From a bacterium (lineage in GTDB: Bacteria > Sumerlaeota > Sumerlaeia > UBA8349), in the NCBI GenBank assembly GCA_013203855.1, contig JABMPG010000612.1, positions 1 to 13,008 on the forward strand: a DNA stretch of 13,008 bases, in the 5' to 3' direction. A model generated the notes under the pieces. It was given only the letters and a program-made list of their open reading frames with translations, ran no database searches and was not told the origin of the DNA. Numbering within the stretch: position 1 is the stretch's first letter; each line of letters begins with the position of its first letter. Shown here in pieces: positions 1 through 5,383 of this stretch. Position numbers and translations under genes: made by a program.

Positions 1-147
1 CTGATCGAGCGATTGGCGGGTCTGCGGGACCGGGTCCGTGGTGAGGCCGATACCACTCGCTATGGCTGGATTACGGAAGAGTTGAACCGGCTGATCGCCT
101 TGCTCGAAGGTGAGAAGGCGCTGAGCGAGCCGGAGATGGAATCATAG
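1..147 (+). CDS. C-terminal fragment of an unrecognised protein upstream of ffh
   Basis: The reading frame is open from the first base to a TAG at 145-147, giving the last 48 residues of a protein whose start lies outside the window. The fragment is rich in Leu, Glu and Arg (for example ITEELNRLIALLEGEKAL near its end) and should be largely helical. I recognise no family. Only three bases separate its stop from the ffh start, so it is very probably co-transcribed and translationally coupled with ffh. The frame assignment rests on this tight junction and on the absence of stops. Confidence 0.7.
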   Translation: MIERLAGLRDRVRGEADTTRYGWITEELNRLIALLEGEKALSEPEMES

Positions 148-150
148 GCT

Positions 151-1575
151 ATGTTTGACAATCTGGGCCGAAAACTCCAGGACGTGGCCCGCAGTATCAG
201 CGGGCAGGGCGCCATCACGGAAAAGAACGTGGTGGACGCGCTTCGAGACGTGCGTCTGGCGTTACTGGAGGCGGATGTCCATTTCAAGGTGGTGAAGGAT
301 TTCGTGGCCCGCACGCGCGAAAAGGCGATGGGGGCCGATGTGCTGCGGGGTCTGACTCCGGGGCAGCAGTTTATCAAGCTGGTTCATGACGAGCTGGTGG
401 AGGTGATGGGGGGGCAGGCCGCCTCTTTCGACCTGGACCGGGATAAGATCAACGTGGTGATTCTGCTGGGCCTGCAGGGCTCGGGGAAGACGACTTTTTC
501 GGCCAAACTGGCCCGGCGGCTGGCGGAACAAAAATGGAAGCCGATGCTGGTGGCCTGCGATATCTATCGTCCGGCGGCGGTTCAGCAGCTCAAGACCGTG
601 GGCGCTCAGGTAAACGTGCCTGTTTTCGAAATGGGGACGGGCAGCCCGGTGGTGAAAATTGCCCGGGAGGCTTTGGACTATGCCCGGCGCGAGAGCCGGG
701 ATGTGGTGATTATCGACACGGCGGGCCGACTGCACATCGACGAGATGAAGATGGACGAGCTCGTGGACCTGCGCGACGCGATGAAGCCGCGGTTCACATT
801 TCTGGTGGCCGATGCGATGACCGGGCAGGACGCGGTAAACTCGGCCGGCGCCTTCCATGAGTCGGTAGGGATCGACGGGGTGTGCCTGACAAAGATGGAC
901 GGCGACGCGCGCGGCGGCGCGGCACTCAGCATCAAGGAGGTCACGGGACGTCCCATTTTCTTTGCTGGCATGGGAGAGCGCCTCGAGGACCTGGAAGTTT
1001 TCCATCCCGATCGGATGGCTCAGCGGATTCTGGGAATGGGAGACGTTCTGACCCTGGTGGAGAAGGCGCAGGAGTCTTTCGACCTGGAGCAGGCCGAGGA
1101 GATGCGCCGGAAGATCCGCAAGGAATCTTTCACGTTCGAGGATTTCCTGGCGCAGATGAAGCAGGTTCGCAAGATGGGCTCCTTCTCGAAGCTGATGAAG
1201 TTCATCCCCGGCATGAGCCAGATGATGGACGGAGTGGACGAGGACGAGATGAATCGCGAGGTGGGCCATACGGAGGCGATCATCCATTCGATGACAGTGG
1301 AGGAGCGACAGCATCCGGCGGTTCTGAACGGCAGCCGGAAGGTCCGGATCGCCAAGGGCAGCGGGACGGATGTGGCGATGGTGAACAAGTTGCTCAAGGA
1401 TTTCGAGATAGCTCGGAAGATGATGAAACAGATGATGGGGGGAGGCATGGGTGGCATGATGGGCGCCCTGAGCGGCACCGGAGGAGGCGGGGAAGGCAAA
1501 CGGCCGATGATGGCTGGTGGCCACGGCCCCGGGAAGGGCAAGTCGAAGAAGAAGAAAAAGAAGAAAAGCCGCTGA
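151..1575 (+). CDS. ffh: Signal recognition particle protein Ffh (SRP54)
   Basis: Ffh is the GTPase of the bacterial signal recognition particle. It binds SRP RNA and hydrophobic signal sequences on nascent chains and docks with FtsY at the inner membrane. The 474-residue product has the expected order: a helical N domain (1-90), a G domain (about 100-295) and a Met-rich M domain (about 300-435). The G motifs are visible: P-loop GLQGSGKT at 107-114, DIYRPA at 137-142, DTAGR at 189-193, TKMD at 247-250 and GMGE at 273-276. The M domain carries FIPGMSQMM and the RNA-binding RIAKGSGT segment (399-406). The tail is Gly/Met-rich and ends in a run of seven lysines. The ATG at 151 gives the family-typical MFDNLGRKL start and sits 3 bases after the preceding stop. 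It heads the ffh-rpsP-khpA-rimM series. Confidence 0.97.
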   Translation: MFDNLGRKLQDVARSISGQGAITEKNVVDALRDVRLALLEADVHFKVVKDFVARTREKAMGADVLRGLTPGQQFIKLVHDELVEVMGGQAASFDLDRDKINVVILLGLQGSGKTTFSAKLARRLAEQKWKPMLVACDIYRPAAVQQLKTVGAQVNVPVFEMGTGSPVVKIAREALDYARRESRDVVIIDTAGRLHIDEMKMDELVDLRDAMKPRFTFLVADAMTGQDAVNSAGAFHESVGIDGVCLTKMDGDARGGAALSIKEVTGRPIFFAGMGERLEDLEVFHPDRMAQRILGMGDVLTLVEKAQESFDLEQAEEMRRKIRKESFTFEDFLAQMKQVRKMGSFSKLMKFIPGMSQMMDGVDEDEMNREVGHTEAIIHSMTVEERQHPAVLNGSRKVRIAKGSGTDVAMVNKLLKDFEIARKMMKQMMGGGMGGMMGALSGTGGGGEGKRPMMAGGHGPGKGKSKKKKKKKSR

Positions 1576-1602
1576 GGCGAACGTCCTGGGACGTCTGACG
1601 CC
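1576..1602 (+). other. Stem-loop between ffh and rpsP
   Basis: Directly after the ffh stop, GGCG (1576-1579) pairs with CGCC (1599-1602), and ACGTC (1581-1585) pairs with GACGT (1590-1594) around a CTGG loop. A small internal loop separates the two stems. No U-tract follows, so it is more likely an mRNA processing, stability or attenuation element than a full terminator. The structure is read by eye and its role is inferred. Confidence 0.4.
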
Positions 1603-1644
1603 AGCGTGATTTCTATTCACCAGCCAGGAAAGGGATATGTTAAA

Positions 1645-1980
1645 ATGGCAACAGTGATTCGTTTGACGCGCGTGGGTCGCGCCAAGAGCCCGCATTATCG
1701 GATGGTGGTGGCAGATTCAAGATCCCCGCGCGATGGCCGTTTCATCGAGATCCTGGGTTTCTATCAGCCTCTGAACAAAGAAGAATCCACCCAGGTCAAG
1801 ATCGACGAGGAGCGGGCTCTGTACTGGCTGAACGTGGGCGCCCAGCCCAGCAACACGGCCCGGTCCATTCTCCGCAAACAGGGCATCATGAAGAAGTGGC
1901 ACGAAGCCCGGGAGGATGTCAAGAAGCAGCGCAAAGCCGAGGCGGCTTCCGCTCCGGCCACAGATCAGCCCCAAGGCTGA
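1645..1980 (+). CDS. rpsP: 30S ribosomal protein bS16
   Basis: bS16 is a small-subunit protein needed for 30S assembly, bound to the 5' domain of 16S rRNA. The 111-residue product begins with the signature MATVIRLTRVGRAKSPHYRM, followed by DSRSPRDGRFIEILGFYQPL and an NTARSILRKQGIMKKWHE segment, all characteristic of the family. The last roughly 25 residues are a charged, Ala-rich extension seen in longer bS16 proteins. The frame is open further upstream, from 1606, but the ATG at 1645 is chosen because it gives the conserved MATVIRL start and has a purine-rich AGGAAAGGG (1625-1633) about 11 bases ahead. It lies 69 bases after ffh. Confidence 0.96.
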   Translation: MATVIRLTRVGRAKSPHYRMVVADSRSPRDGRFIEILGFYQPLNKEESTQVKIDEERALYWLNVGAQPSNTARSILRKQGIMKKWHEAREDVKKQRKAEAASAPATDQPQG

Positions 1981-2120
1981 CCCCTTCTCCGGACAAGGAT
2001 CGACCTCAAAGTTGACCCCTCCGGTTCTCCGGTTACGGATCGACTTCAGGGTTAGTCCTCCCGGATCTCGGGCTGCGACTCGAGCCGAGATGGCATGATG
2101 GACCCGAGTACGGATTGATT
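1978..2120 (+). repeat. Degenerate tandem repeat of about 35-40 bases after rpsP
   Basis: Starting at the rpsP stop codon, a unit opening TGACCCCT, then a CTCCGG segment, then GGATCGACYTC recurs. Copy 1 spans about 1978-2012 and copy 2 about 2013-2052. A diverged copy opens at 2053 (TAGTCCTCCCGGATCTCGGG), and the GGATYGATTTC part returns at 2111-2121. Copies 1 and 2 share two exact blocks, TGACCCCT and GGATCGAC. The first copy includes the rpsP stop, so the repeat may have grown by local duplication. The function is unknown. Confidence 0.55.
2065..2091 (+). other. Stem-loop in the rpsP-khpA spacer
   Basis: ATCTCGGGCT (2065-2074) pairs with AGCCGAGAT (2083-2091) with one bulged G and an 8-base loop, giving a 9-bp stem. 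No T-run follows, so it is not a canonical terminator. It may be a processing site, or it may have arisen from the surrounding repeat. The rest of the 246-base spacer shows no convincing promoter. Confidence 0.4.
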
Positions 2121-2226
2121 TCCCGTTCTCTTTTCCTATTCAGTGTTCCAGCATCGGCCCAGGCAGGATGGATCCTGGCCGATCAACTCCAAACCCCGTT
2201 CGCCGCGAGCAACAGAAGGAGACAGT

Positions 2227-2463
2227 ATGAAGATGGAAGAACTGATCCGGCACATCGCAGAAGCTCTCGTGGACCATCCTGAGCAAGTGGAAGTGAGCTG
2301 CATCGAAGGAGAAAACAGCATCATCATCGAGCTGAAGGTGGCGCCGGACGACATCGGGAAGGTGATCGGCAAAGGCGGCCAGACCGCGAAGGCCATGCGC
2401 AAGGTGCTGAGTGCCGCCGCCACGAAGCTCAAGAAGAAATCCCTGCTTCAGATCGTCGAATAG
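2227..2463 (+). CDS. khpA: KH-domain RNA-binding protein KhpA (YlqC family)
   Basis: This is a small single-KH protein of 78 residues, the normal size for KhpA. In characterised Gram-positive bacteria KhpA binds many RNAs, often together with KhpB. The type II KH signature is visible as VAPDDIGKVIGKGGQTAKAM, with the GXXG loop GKGG at 48-51, preceded by a beta strand (SIIIELKV) and followed by a basic helix (residues 52-71). The frame extends upstream to 2143, but the ATG at 2227 has a strong AAGGAG (2216-2221) five bases ahead and gives the usual MKMEELIRHIAEALVDHP start. Position between rpsP and rimM is the conserved one for this family. Confidence 0.93.
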   Translation: MKMEELIRHIAEALVDHPEQVEVSCIEGENSIIIELKVAPDDIGKVIGKGGQTAKAMRKVLSAAATKLKKKSLLQIVE

Positions 2464-2470
2464 GGCGCGG

Positions 2471-3049
2471 ATGTCCTCTCTTCCGTCCGACATTCCGCCG
2501 CAACCGCCAGCCGCGGATCTGCTGGCCTTCGGGCAGATTCTCAAACCGCGCGGACTCGCCGGCGAAATGAAGGTTCGACTTCTCTGCAACGGCCCAGAGC
2601 ACTTTCTCCTGTGCGTCGAGAGGGAGTGCATTCGTCTGTGGCGCGATAGCGCGGAGAAGGAGGCGCGTGCGGTTTCGATTGGAGATGTTCGATTCCACCA
2701 GGGGTTCGCCCTGATCCACATGGAGGGAATCGACAGCATCGAAAAGGCTGAGCCTCTCCGGGGCTGTCTTCTGGGCCTGCCAGCGAACGAGGCGCCGCCC
2801 TCGGACGAGGAATCGTGGTATTTCCATGATCTGGAAGGTTTGACGGTGATAGATGCCGAAGGGCGCGTCCTCGGTATGGTGGAAAAGGTCGAGGAAGGTC
2901 CCGCCCACGATCAACTTCTAGTGCGGCCAGAGGGCGGGGGGAAAGTGTTCCGGATTCCCCTTGTGGCGGCCTTCGTGAAAGAGGTGGACATAACAGCCAG
3001 AAGGGTCGAAACCTGTTTGCCGCCGGGTCTGATCGAGTCGCAGGAATAG
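2471..3049 (+). CDS. rimM: Ribosome maturation factor RimM
   Basis: RimM binds bS/uS19 and helps mature the 3' domain of 16S rRNA during 30S assembly. The 192-residue product has an N-terminal RimM domain opening with FGQILKPRGLAGEMKV (20-35) and a C-terminal PRC-barrel. The barrel is marked by WYFHDLEGLTVIDAEGRVLG (116-135), GPAHDQLLV (143-151), IPLVAAFVKEVD (162-173) and a final LPPGLIE, all matching the family pattern. The ATG at 2471 follows the khpA stop by 7 bases, consistent with translational coupling. The local Shine-Dalgarno is weak (GGGCGCGG). An in-frame ATG at 2411 inside khpA would add 20 unlikely residues. trmD, the frequent next gene, is not present downstream. Confidence 0.93.
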   Translation: MSSLPSDIPPQPPAADLLAFGQILKPRGLAGEMKVRLLCNGPEHFLLCVERECIRLWRDSAEKEARAVSIGDVRFHQGFALIHMEGIDSIEKAEPLRGCLLGLPANEAPPSDEESWYFHDLEGLTVIDAEGRVLGMVEKVEEGPAHDQLLVRPEGGGKVFRIPLVAAFVKEVDITARRVETCLPPGLIESQE

Positions 3050-3390
3050 GGATGTCTTGACAGATTTGTTTAAAATAAAGCTTTCCCCGGCGCACAAACT
3101 CTGTTAGGATTTTGGATAGAAAGTTGACTGTACATGTCGCCTTTCAGGACGGAAGCGGGCGAAAGCCTCTCCCTTCTATATCGGTGAGTAAAGGGAAACC
3201 GGGCAGGTCGCGGTTAAGCGGAGCGAACAATAAGATCGAGGAAATCGCCGCAGAGGACACACAAGGGCCGCCGATTTCGGGGCCTGCTGTTCTGTGGTGA
3301 TCCGTGGTCCTCTCAAGCCCTGCTAACGTCTGATCCGGCACCCCGTTGTATATAAATCCAAACCACCCGCAGCAGAGACTGGAGGAAAGC
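3050..3390. other. Non-coding spacer rimM to XRE gene
   Basis: This 341-base spacer has no convincing gene. An open frame at 3112-3300 lacks a Shine-Dalgarno and overlaps the palindrome at 3252-3313. A TTGACA at 3057-3062 has no -10 at proper spacing. Near the right end, a TATAAA (3351-3356) about 35 bases before the XRE start could be a -10 element, with a poor -35. Confidence 0.6.
3252..3313. repeat. Multi-stem imperfect palindrome, REP-like
   Basis: Three nested pairings can be drawn. AGAGGAC (3252-3258) pairs with GTCCTCT (3307-3313). CACA (3260-3263) pairs with TGTG (3293-3296). A central hairpin GGCC-g-CCG-ATTT-CGG-GGCC spans 3266-3284. The whole folds into an extended imperfect cruciform of about 62 bases. 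It has the look of a dispersed intergenic palindrome rather than a terminator, since no T-run follows on either strand. Confidence 0.5.
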
Positions 3391-3915
3391 ATGAAAAGTG
3401 AAATCGGTACACTGGTTGGCAAAAGCCGTCAGAAGTTCGAGCTGACCCAGGACCAGTTCGGGCGAAAGTACAACGTGAGTGGGCCCGCCATTTTCAAGTT
3501 TGAAAAGGGCTACGTGAAACCCTCGCTGGATCTTTGGCTCCTGATGGCCAAGGACATGGAAGTCGATGAGCAGACGGCCGTCCTGATGTGGGTTCGCTCC
3601 AAGCTCCCCCGCAAGTATCAGAGCTTCATCTCCCTCGACACCCCCGCCGTGAGCGAAACGGCGAAGGCCTATGGCCGCACGAAAAAGGTGCCCAAGGAAG
3701 CCGAGCCGGAAGACGCCCGCAAGCACGTGCTGGCCGACCGCGCCGCGCCCAAAGGGCTCAAGCGGCTTCTGAAAGACGAGGACCTCTGGGCTCTCTACAA
3801 ACCTCAGACTCACGAAATCTCCATTTTGGTCAACACGTTCGGCCAATTGGGCGACGGTTCCAAGTCCTCGTATCGCGAGGCGCTTCGCCTGATTCGCGAG
3901 TTTTCGTGCACCTGA
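3391..3915 (+). CDS. XRE/Cro-type helix-turn-helix protein with a novel C-terminal region
   Basis: The 174-residue product carries an N-terminal Cro/C1-type helix-turn-helix at about residues 8-60. LTQDQFGRKYNVSGPAIFKF forms the helix-turn-helix core and FEKGYVKPSLDL follows, as in XRE regulators. The remaining 110 residues are charged, contain a helical stretch (GLKRLLKDEDLWALY, 122-136), and match nothing I recognise; there is no peptidase, cupin or toxin motif. The ATG at 3391 has a strong GGAGGA (3381-3386) ahead; an upstream TTG at 3346 is disfavoured. The gene stands alone, with its own terminator just downstream. Its targets are unknown. No neighbouring toxin or phage gene supports an antitoxin or repressor role. 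Confidence 0.85.
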   Translation: MKSEIGTLVGKSRQKFELTQDQFGRKYNVSGPAIFKFEKGYVKPSLDLWLLMAKDMEVDEQTAVLMWVRSKLPRKYQSFISLDTPAVSETAKAYGRTKKVPKEAEPEDARKHVLADRAAPKGLKRLLKDEDLWALYKPQTHEISILVNTFGQLGDGSKSSYREALRLIREFSCT

Positions 3916-3949
3916 TCCGGCGACTCAATCCATAAGCCAAGACTCAACC

Positions 3950-3980
3950 GGCCCCTCTTTCGAGAGGGGCCTTTCTTTTT
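3950..3980 (+). terminator. Intrinsic terminator of the XRE gene
   Basis: GGCCCCTCT (3950-3958) and AGAGGGGCC (3963-3971) form a perfect 9-bp stem closed by a stable TTCG tetraloop. It is followed at once by TTTCTTTTT (3972-3980). It lies 34 bases after the XRE stop codon. Confidence 0.95.
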
Positions 3981-4113
3981 CGGCTGGAACCGCGAATGGA
4001 CCCATAGCAGTGTAGCCGCAACCGGATCCGAATCCGATAGAAGGGATCGAGACTCCCGGAAAGACGCCAAGGTTTCCCGCACCTCGGTTGAGGGTCAGGG
4101 CCGGCAGGGCTTT

Positions 4114-4191
4114 CCCCGTAGGGGAACCCCGGGATAGCCGTAGGTTTCAACCTGCGGAACCCCCGGCTACTCACCGGGCGCCCCTACGGGG
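4114..4191. repeat. Nested 78-base inverted repeat
   Basis: CCCCGTAGGGG (4114-4124) is exactly complementary to CCCCTACGGGG (4181-4191). These 11-base arms enclose a second hairpin, CCGTAGGTT (4138-4146) with AACCTGCGG (4149-4157), which pairs over nine positions including one G-U. TAGCCG (4135-4140) could also pair with CGGCTA (4164-4169). Such a structure, with no T-run, suggests a mobile or dispersed palindromic element rather than a terminator. Confidence 0.7.
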
Positions 4192-4405
4192 CGGATATGG
4201 ATTCCCCTCGTGCAGATTCGGGAGGGCCAGCGGATCTTTGCGCGAGATTGTTCTTTCAGCGGTTTCCGTCCTCGTGATTGCCCGTGTTGCGCGAAAGGAT
4301 CCCCCAAAACTACCGCGGACCGCGACGATTCTAGGGGATAGCAGTGCCAATGAACGCTAATCCACCGCGATTGAAAAGGACCGCTCCACTTTCTGGGACC
4401 AACCT

Positions 4406-5137
4406 TCACGCACTGCCCGCATTCTGAAGACGCCGCACATGGTCTTTCTCTTCCTCGGCGAGGGACTGGAAGGCCGACCTTACTCCCGCCAAGGGAGCGG
4501 ACTGGCCGAGCCCCTCGTAAAACTCCACCTTGGCCTTTTCCTGCTGGATCGCTCCGGCGAGGATTTCCATCTCTCGGTCAAGCAGCTCGCCTCCGGCCCA
4601 GAGGAAACGCGGAATCTCGCGGGGCTTTTCCCCCGGCTTCTGTTCGCCGCCGTGGCGTTTGGCCATCGTGTGGATCTGGTCGAGATGACGCCGCTCTTCC
4701 TCGGCCAAAGTCAGAAAGAGGGACTTCAACTCCGGATTCTCCACCGAATCGGCCAGTTTCACATAGTCGTCCACGGCGGCCGCCTCGAACTGTTTGGCCG
4801 CTTCGAGCACCACCCAACTCAGCAGGCCGGGCTGACCCGCCCCCTCCGCTGCCGCCTCCCGTCCCCGCATCGCGCTCCAGATAAGCAGCGCCCCGAAGAT
4901 GAGAAAGAGACCGCCCGCCACGGCCTTGATCAGATAATCCGGAGCCAGCTTGTTCAATACCGACCCGACCATGACCGCCACCAAGGTCGAAAAAACGAGC
5001 GCCGAAGAGGCCCCCGCGAAGACCGACCAGGTCGACTTGTTTCCCGCCGCCGAGGCCATGGCTGCCAATTGGGTTTTGTCGCCCAGCTCGGCAAAAAAAA
5101 TCAGAGCAAAGGTGCTGAAAAAGAGTCTCCAGTCCAT
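4406..5137 (-). CDS. Half-size GDT1/UPF0016 transporter fused to a ferritin-like di-iron domain
   Basis: The 243-residue protein has two parts. Residues 1-90 form three membrane segments (about 5-28, 38-60, 69-89). The first holds the UPF0016/GDT1 signature ELGDKT (17-22), which in the family lines the Mn2+/Ca2+ path. Residues 105-240 form a four-helix ferritin-like domain in two halves, each with an upstream Glu helix (E112/E118; E200/E205) and an ExxH helix (E148-H151; E230-H233), the usual di-iron ligand pattern. Full-length family members have about six segments and two signatures, so this half must presumably dimerise. Membrane topology is ambiguous from charge. I infer a role in Mn or Fe export coupled to metal binding or oxidation, by analogy with MbfA, where a ferritin-like domain is joined to a VIT1-type transporter. 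The ATG at 5137 has GGAGG (5146-5150) eight bases ahead. Confidence 0.85.
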   Translation of the reverse strand: MDWRLFFSTFALIFFAELGDKTQLAAMASAAGNKSTWSVFAGASSALVFSTLVAVMVGSVLNKLAPDYLIKAVAGGLFLIFGALLIWSAMRGREAAAEGAGQPGLLSWVVLEAAKQFEAAAVDDYVKLADSVENPELKSLFLTLAEEERRHLDQIHTMAKRHGGEQKPGEKPREIPRFLWAGGELLDREMEILAGAIQQEKAKVEFYEGLGQSAPLAGVRSAFQSLAEEEKDHVRRLQNAGSA

Positions 5138-5178
5138 CTCGCATGCCTCCGGAGGGCAAAATGCACATCATCTTTTCC

Positions 5179-5206
5179 ATCATAGTAGCCGGAAGAACAG
5201 ATGCAA
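5179..5206 (-). promoter_or_regulatory. Predicted sigma-70 promoter of the transporter-ferritin gene
   Basis: Read on the minus strand, TTGCAT (5206-5201) and TATGAT (5184-5179) are separated by 16 bases. Transcription would start near 5172 and give a leader of about 35 bases containing the GGAGG. That leader is too short for a yybP-ykoY manganese riboswitch, and I could not find one in the sequence further upstream either. Confidence 0.5.
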
Positions 5207-5323
5207 GGAGAGTTTGAAATTCACGGCTTTGCGGGGACTGAAACCTAAGGGGCTGCGTCCGTCGAATCTCCGAAATGTATATGCCAAATGCCGTTTCGTC
5301 TATGGCCTTTTCCATCGCTTCGG

Positions 5324-5359
5324 GTTAGGCTTCGCTCCATCAGCCTGAACGAATCAGGC
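5324..5359 (+). other. Two mutually exclusive hairpins before the URO-D family gene
   Basis: AGCCTGAAC (5342-5350) can pair upstream with GTTAGGCT (5324-5331, one bulged G). Its GCCTGA core (5343-5348) can instead pair downstream with TCAGGC (5354-5359) around an ACGAA loop. The second hairpin ends 24 bases before the chosen start codon. It could be a leader regulator or just a dispersed palindrome. The remaining spacer (5207-5323) shows no clear + strand promoter. Confidence 0.35.
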
Positions 5360-5383
5360 AACCCCGAAAAGGCGGTCTCTCCC

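Larger units (their letters stand above)
3916..4405. other. Non-coding spacer between convergent genes
   Basis: This 490-base spacer lies between the XRE gene (+) and the transporter-ferritin gene (-). It holds the XRE terminator (3950-3980) and a nested inverted repeat (4114-4191). Short open frames on both strands here lack Shine-Dalgarno sequences and cross the palindrome. I see no intrinsic terminator for the minus-strand gene and no RNA gene. Confidence 0.6.

Noticed and set aside
262..1695. Long open frame on the minus strand opposite ffh (about 477 codons)
   Set aside because: It lies entirely antisense to a conserved gene, is His/Leu/Arg-rich with no family features, and results from GC-biased third positions.
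2115..2142. TTGATT-N16-TATTCA before khpA as a promoter
   Set aside because: The -10 matches the consensus at only three positions, and the TTGATT falls inside the degenerate repeat, so support is too weak to list as a feature.
3057..3076. Perfect TTGACA with TAAAAT after rimM
   Set aside because: The two hexamers are only 8 bases apart, too close for a sigma-70 promoter, and no hexamer lies at 16-18 bases.
3112..3300. 62-codon open frame in the rimM-XRE spacer
   Set aside because: It has no Shine-Dalgarno and no recognisable protein character, and it ends inside the 3252-3313 palindrome.
4345..4375. Stretch resembling dispersed AATGAACGC-type repeats seen in some environmental genomes
   Set aside because: The resemblance rests on memory only, with no second copy in the window beyond a weak CGCGAATGGAC at about 3988.
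5138..5290. yybP-ykoY manganese riboswitch upstream of the GDT1-ferritin gene
   Set aside because: Expected from the family's biology, but I could not find the conserved helices or loops, and the predicted leader is only about 35 bases.
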